Below are positions 60,406 to 64,000 of a stretch of DNA of 64,000 bases, piece after piece. A program made the translations under genes and the position numbers. The notes beneath the pieces were generated by a model. That model searched no databases, was not told the origin of the DNA, and worked only from the letters and a program-made list of their open reading frames with translations. Source of the stretch: an uncultured SAR86 cluster bacterium (GTDB lineage: Bacteria > Pseudomonadota > Gammaproteobacteria > Magnimaribacterales > AG-339-G14); assembly GCA_902594855.1 (NCBI GenBank), contig CACJNS010000001.1, positions 168,696 through 232,695 of the forward strand, read 5' to 3'. How positions within the stretch are numbered: position 1 is the stretch's first letter; every line of letters starts with the position of its first letter.

Positions 60406-61511
60406 TGAATAAATCAGCTTTGATGGAAAGAGCTGTCCATTTGGCCTTAAAAGGAAGTTTTACAACGAGAGAAAATCCTAACGTGGGATGTCTTATTTAT
60501 AAAAACGGCATGATACTCTCAGAAGGATGGCATGTTGTCCCAGGCTCAAACCATGCCGAAGTAAATGCAATTCTCAACGCAGAGTCAAAATTTAAGGATT
60601 CGACAAAAGATGTCCTTAATGGTAGTTCTTTATTTGTAACTCTTGAACCATGTTCTACAGAAAAAAGAACACCGCCTTGCACAGATCTAATTCAAAAATA
60701 TTCTTTTAAAGAAATTATCTATATGCAAAGCGATCCATCCCAAAAGGGATCAGATATTTTAAAAGAAAAAGGTTTTGGAATTGAAAAATTAAGTCTAAAT
60801 AACTCAGTTCTAAATAACGGTTTTTTTAAACATTTAGCGGAAGGAAAGCCCTATGTTAGAGCTAAGATAGCTTGCTCTATGGACGGGAAAATTGCTTTTA
60901 AAAAAAATAATGAACAATGGATAACAACTCAAGCATCAAGGAAAGATGGTTATTTTTATAGAGCCATATCAGGTGCAATTATTACTGGATCAGGAACTCT
61001 AGAGACAGACAACCCTCTTCTAAATGTAAGGCTTGAAGAGGCAGTTAATGATCAAGACTTTAAGCAGCCTCTCAAAGCTTTGTTAACAACAAAATCATAC
61101 ATTGATAGCAATAAAAAGTTCTTTCAAGATAATTCCGGAAAAATTATTTTTACTAATAATGAAAATTTAGAAATGCAAATCTGCGAAACTTTAAATACAG
61201 AGATAGTTAAGGTTGAATCTGATGCTAATCAAATATCTATTCCTTCGGTGCTCAACTACCTTGGCTCTATAAATATTAAAGATGTTCTTCTAGAAGCGGG
61301 TCCCAGATTGATCTCAAGTTTTATTGATTTAAACCTTATTGATGAATATATTTTTTATATTGCGCCTAAAGTTTTAGGGAATAAAGCAAATAGTTTTTAT
61401 ACAAATAAAAATTTAGAAGGTATATTAAATTCTCCTGATTTAGAAATCGTTGAAGAAAAATCCATTGGAAGAGACCTTAAATTAGTGCTTAGAAAGAAAA
61501 ATGCCTATTAA
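60405..61511 (+). CDS. ribD: Riboflavin biosynthesis deaminase/reductase RibD
   Basis: 368 aa. The N-terminal deaminase (1-145) has the zinc motif SNHAEVNAILNAE and FVTLEPCSTEKRTPPCTDLI. The C-terminal reductase (about 150-368) has VRAKIACSMDGKIAFK, AIITGSGTLETDNPLLNVR and VLLEAGPRLISSFIDLNLID. It performs steps two and three from GTP. It overlaps ribBA by 11 nt; the ribE gene usually found between them in relatives is absent. Confidence 0.96.
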   Translation: MNKSALMERAVHLALKGSFTTRENPNVGCLIYKNGMILSEGWHVVPGSNHAEVNAILNAESKFKDSTKDVLNGSSLFVTLEPCSTEKRTPPCTDLIQKYSFKEIIYMQSDPSQKGSDILKEKGFGIEKLSLNNSVLNNGFFKHLAEGKPYVRAKIACSMDGKIAFKKNNEQWITTQASRKDGYFYRAISGAIITGSGTLETDNPLLNVRLEEAVNDQDFKQPLKALLTTKSYIDSNKKFFQDNSGKIIFTNNENLEMQICETLNTEIVKVESDANQISIPSVLNYLGSINIKDVLLEAGPRLISSFIDLNLIDEYIFYIAPKVLGNKANSFYTNKNLEGILNSPDLEIVEEKSIGRDLKLVLRKKNAY

Positions 61512-62574
61512 TACTACAAATGAATTACTGTCTGACCTTAAAAAAGGAAAGATGGTTGTCTTAATGGATGATGAAGATAGAGAAAATGAAGGTGATTTAA
61601 TTTTACCTGCAGAAAATGTCTCTCCTGAGGCCATCAATTTTATGGCAATGCATGGAAGAGGCCTCATTTGTCTTGCATTAACAGAAGAACATTGTGACAG
61701 ACTAAAACTTGATCAAATGGTTAAGACTAATAAGAGCAAGCATGAAACTGCTTTTACAGTTTCTATAGAAGCCGCAAGTGGAATAACAACAGGCATATCT
61801 GCCAAGGATAGATCAAAAACAATTGAAGTCGCTTCAAACCCTCAAGCTCTCAGTACAGACATAGTTCAACCAGGGCATATCTTTCCACTTAAAGCAGAAG
61901 ATGGGGGAGTTTTGAATAGATCTGGACATACAGAAGCTAGTATTGATCTATCAAGATTATCAGGATTCCATCCTGCCGCAGTAATTTGCGAGATAATGAA
62001 TGAAGACGGCTCAATGTCCAGAAGACCTGATTTAGAGAAATTCTGCGAAAAACATGATCTTAAAATTGGGACAATCGCGGACTTGATTAACTACAGATTG
62101 ACGAATGAAAAGTCTATTGAATTAATCAGTGAATCATCTATAAGAAATAAATATGGAGAATTCAATTTTTTTGTTTACAAAGATTCTCTTTTAAATGAAG
62201 TTCACTATGCTTTAAAAATGGGAGAAATAAAGTCATCTCAACCAACCCTTGTTAGAGTCCAACAAATTAATATTAAGCATGATATTTTTAAATCTAATGA
62301 TTTTGGTGATAGATGGTCCCTTGAGGATGCGATGGAAAAAATATCTGCTTCTGAAAATGGTTTAATCGTATTAATTAGTTCAGATTTAACTCAGCCTGAC
62401 GATGATATCGAAGAAAAAAATGATTCTTCAGATTCAGATAAAAGAAGGATAGGTGTTGGTTCACAAATACTTAAAGAGTTTGGCGTATCAAAAATTAGAC
62501 TCCTTGGCGCAGAAGCTAAATACCCATCGCTATCTGGATTTGATTTAGAAGTTATTGAATTTATTTCAAATTAA
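61501..62574 (+). CDS. ribBA: DHBP synthase with degenerate GTP cyclohydrolase II domain
   Basis: 357 aa. Residues 1-205 are 3,4-dihydroxy-2-butanone-4-phosphate synthase: MVVLMDDEDRENEGDLILPA, INFMAMHGRGLICLAL, GHTEASIDLSRLSGFHPAAV and ICEIMNEDGSM. The rest resembles RibA in layout but lacks the zinc-binding Cys cluster and the SLRCDCG-type block, so cyclohydrolase activity is unlikely. This matches the RibB proteins with inactive RibA-like tails known in other gammaproteobacteria. A true RibA must be elsewhere. Confidence 0.92.
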   Translation: MPINTTNELLSDLKKGKMVVLMDDEDRENEGDLILPAENVSPEAINFMAMHGRGLICLALTEEHCDRLKLDQMVKTNKSKHETAFTVSIEAASGITTGISAKDRSKTIEVASNPQALSTDIVQPGHIFPLKAEDGGVLNRSGHTEASIDLSRLSGFHPAAVICEIMNEDGSMSRRPDLEKFCEKHDLKIGTIADLINYRLTNEKSIELISESSIRNKYGEFNFFVYKDSLLNEVHYALKMGEIKSSQPTLVRVQQINIKHDIFKSNDFGDRWSLEDAMEKISASENGLIVLISSDLTQPDDDIEEKNDSSDSDKRRIGVGSQILKEFGVSKIRLLGAEAKYPSLSGFDLEVIEFISN

Positions 62575-62576
62575 TC

Positions 62577-63041
62577 ATGACTGATTTTAGTAAAACGGAA
62601 ATTAACATCGATGAAAAAGATTATTCTAACTATCGCATTTTAATAGTCTCAACCTCTTGGAATCGAGAGATCATAGATGTCATGCAAAAGGATGCAATTT
62701 CTGAACTAAAAGGGTTCAACGTCAATCATATTGATAGTGTTGAGGTGCCAGGGGCGTTTGAGTTATCGCAAGCAGCGGAAAAGTTTATTAGTTCATACGA
62801 TGCAATTTTAGCTTTAGGCACCATCATCAAAGGAGAAACTTATCACTTTGAGGTGCTTGCTCATGAAACTGCAAGGTCCTTATCTCAGGTAAGTATTTCA
62901 AACAAGAAACCAGTGATATTTGGAGTATTAACTACCGATAACGAATTGCAGGCAAAGCAAAGAGCAGAAGTCAAAGGATCTGAGTATGCGAAAAGTCTTC
63001 TTATGATGATTGACTTATTTTCTAAAGATGCCGCTGGTTAA
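62577..63041 (+). CDS. ribH: 6,7-dimethyl-8-ribityllumazine synthase
   Basis: 154 aa. It condenses the RibB and RibD products to lumazine. Blocks are ILIVSTSWNREIIDVM, VEVPGAFELSQAAEKFI, ILALGTIIKGETYHFEVLAH and VIFGVLTTDNELQAKQRA. It follows ribBA by 2 nt and overlaps nusB. Confidence 0.96.
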   Translation: MTDFSKTEINIDEKDYSNYRILIVSTSWNREIIDVMQKDAISELKGFNVNHIDSVEVPGAFELSQAAEKFISSYDAILALGTIIKGETYHFEVLAHETARSLSQVSISNKKPVIFGVLTTDNELQAKQRAEVKGSEYAKSLLMMIDLFSKDAAG

Positions 63042-63435
63042 AAAAAAGCTCTCCCCCACAAAGACAAGAGAGATTCTTTTACAGGCTCTTTACCAAAAAG
63101 AAATATCAGATATTTCTAATACTAATTTAATCAATCAATTCAAGAAAGCGTATAGAGAATTTGATATTTCCAACGTTGCCGAAAAATTAAAGGGAATAAA
63201 TAAAAATAATGATTCATTAAATAAAAATATTGCTGATAATTCGAGCATTGAAATTAAGTCAATCGGTGAAATAGAAATTTCAATTCTTCGGCAATCTATC
63301 TTTGAAATTGAAAATTCAGATATTGACTATCCAATAGTCATTAATGAGGCTGTAAAGTTAGCCAAAAAATTTGGTCAAGAGGATAGTTATAGATTTATAA
63401 ATGGAGTTCTAGACTCTTATATTGCTGCTAGATAA
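63028..63435 (+). CDS. nusB: Transcription antitermination protein NusB
   Basis: 135 aa from ATG 63028 (MPLVKKKLSPTKTREILLQA), overlapping ribH by 14 nt; a TTG at 63010 is less likely. KTREILLQALYQKEI, EISILRQSIFEIE and PIVINEAVKLAKKFGQEDSY followed by RFINGVLDS are family blocks. With NusE it forms rRNA antitermination complexes. Its stop overlaps convergent purA by 8 nt; thiL, which usually follows nusB, is located elsewhere. Confidence 0.94.
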   Translation: MPLVKKKLSPTKTREILLQALYQKEISDISNTNLINQFKKAYREFDISNVAEKLKGINKNNDSLNKNIADNSSIEIKSIGEIEISILRQSIFEIENSDIDYPIVINEAVKLAKKFGQEDSYRFINGVLDSYIAAR

Positions 63436-64000
63436 TGTCGTTTTTAAATATGGTACTTTCTCTTTCTGGTCCAGTTGAAATGATATCAACAGATACGCCG
63501 CAAACCTCTTCGATTTTAGAAATAAATTCTATAGCTTCTTTTGGAAAATCATCCAAAGTCTTTAAACCATAAATGGGTTTTTTCCAACCTGATAACTCAA
63601 TGTATTGAGGCTTTACGTGATCTAGATTAAGAGATTCCTCAAAGAATTCATCTGAATGATCATAGCTTTCGCAAATTTTAATACTTTCCATTCCATCAAA
63701 AACATCAAGTTTTGTAATACAAAGGCTTTTAACGCTATTAGATTGAATAACCTTTTTCATAGCAACAGCATCAAACCATCCACATCTTCTTGGCCTTCCT
63801 GTGGTCGCCCCTACCTCGCCACCTTTATTTGCAATATGAATACCAATGTCATCAAACAATTCTGTAGGCATTGGCCCCTCTCCGACCCTGGTAGTATAGG
63901 CTTTCGCAATACCTAAAATATTACTTACCGATAGCGGTCCTAAACCGGAACCAGAAGCAATACCAGCTGCAGATGAGTTACTTGAAGTAACATAAGGATA
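63428..64000 (-). CDS. purA: Adenylosuccinate synthetase, 5' part beyond the window
   Basis: C-terminal 190 residues; the frame is open to base 64000, which begins YPYVTSSNSSAAGIASGSGL. GIAKAYTTRVGEGPMPTELF, GEVGATTGRPRRCGWFDAVA, CITKLDVFDGMESIKIC and VDIISTGPERESTIF match PurA closely. It joins aspartate to IMP using GTP for AMP synthesis. The Met at 63871 is internal and not the start. It overlaps convergent nusB by 8 nt. Confidence 0.97.
   Translation of the reverse strand, partial: YPYVTSSNSSAAGIASGSGLGPLSVSNILGIAKAYTTRVGEGPMPTELFDDIGIHIANKGGEVGATTGRPRRCGWFDAVAMKKVIQSNSVKSLCITKLDVFDGMESIKICESYDHSDEFFEESLNLDHVKPQYIELSGWKKPIYGLKTLDDFPKEAIEFISKIEEVCGVSVDIISTGPERESTIFKNDII

Noticed and set aside
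60300-62600. FMN riboswitch in the rib cluster
   Set aside because: The genes overlap or abut, leaving no leader long enough for the RFN element.
63010-63027. TTG start for nusB at 63010
   Set aside because: An ATG at 63028 gives the family length and a smaller ribH overlap.

Overview
The window reads as a chromosomal segment of a streamlined, AT-rich (roughly one-third G+C by eye) gammaproteobacterium, most like marine SAR86-type lineages. The lineage call is an inference from gene order: gyrA-serC-pheA-hisC-tyrA-aroA-cmk-rpsA-ihfB-pyrF, uvrC-pgsA-tRNA-Cys, nrdR-ribD-ribBA-ribH-nusB and xseB-ispA-dxs are all gammaproteobacterial arrangements. Packing is extreme. Most neighbours overlap by 1-26 nt or sit within 15 nt, four convergent pairs overlap tail to tail, and GTG/TTG starts are common. 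Recognisable Shine-Dalgarno sites are rare. No gap of 300 bases lacks a gene; the least explained gap is 9558-9783. No CRISPR array, insertion sequence or integrase was seen.

1-11602 (minus strand) is a surface-polysaccharide locus. RfbA, RfbB and a WecE-type transaminase can make dTDP-4-amino-4,6-dideoxygalactose (Fuc4N). A transaldolase, a GmhA-like isomerase, a GmhB-like phosphatase, an HddC-like nucleotidyltransferase and a cytidylyltransferase-cupin fusion form a heptose-like sugar module. A UDP-glucuronate-4-epimerase-like enzyme supplies another sugar. Wzx, a Wzy/EpsG-like polymerase, Wzz and one glycosyltransferase handle assembly. tRNA-Leu(UAA) lies inside this gene array.

11708-20190 is the most unusual part. 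It holds LuxE-like acyl-protein synthetase, LuxC-like acyl reductase, a WecD-like GNAT acyltransferase, an acyl carrier protein, a FabZ-like dehydratase, an acetolactate-synthase-like ThDP enzyme, a NeuB-family PEP condensing enzyme, an acyl-adenylating ligase and, on the other strand, a small Sfp-type phosphopantetheinyl transferase. No luciferase genes are present. I infer a dedicated ACP-based acyl/aldehyde pathway feeding an unusual sugar or N-acyl decoration of the neighbouring polysaccharide. The cassette separates tRNA-Leu(UAA) from tRNA-Cys(GCA), which are adjacent next to pgsA-uvrC in E. coli.

20280-40061 (minus strand) is one long directon. A sugar aminotransferase, pgsA and gmhA lead to uvrC, ggt, pyrF, ihfB, rpsA, cmk, the aromatic/serine genes aroA-tyrA-hisC-pheA-serC, gyrA and a three-gene proton-translocating transhydrogenase.

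40181-56657 holds ubiG-gph, rluB-scpB-scpA, nadE, a DAHP synthase followed by a triple-DnaT-domain protein and a lambda-P-like protein (possible helicase-loading pair), an RND efflux pair, xseB-ispA-dxs and pgpA-thiL. 56686-64000 holds a thiolase, nth, glyA, nrdR, ribD, ribBA (degenerate RibA half), ribH, nusB and partial purA. A strong terminator after the thiolase gene contains the thiL start codon in its loop.
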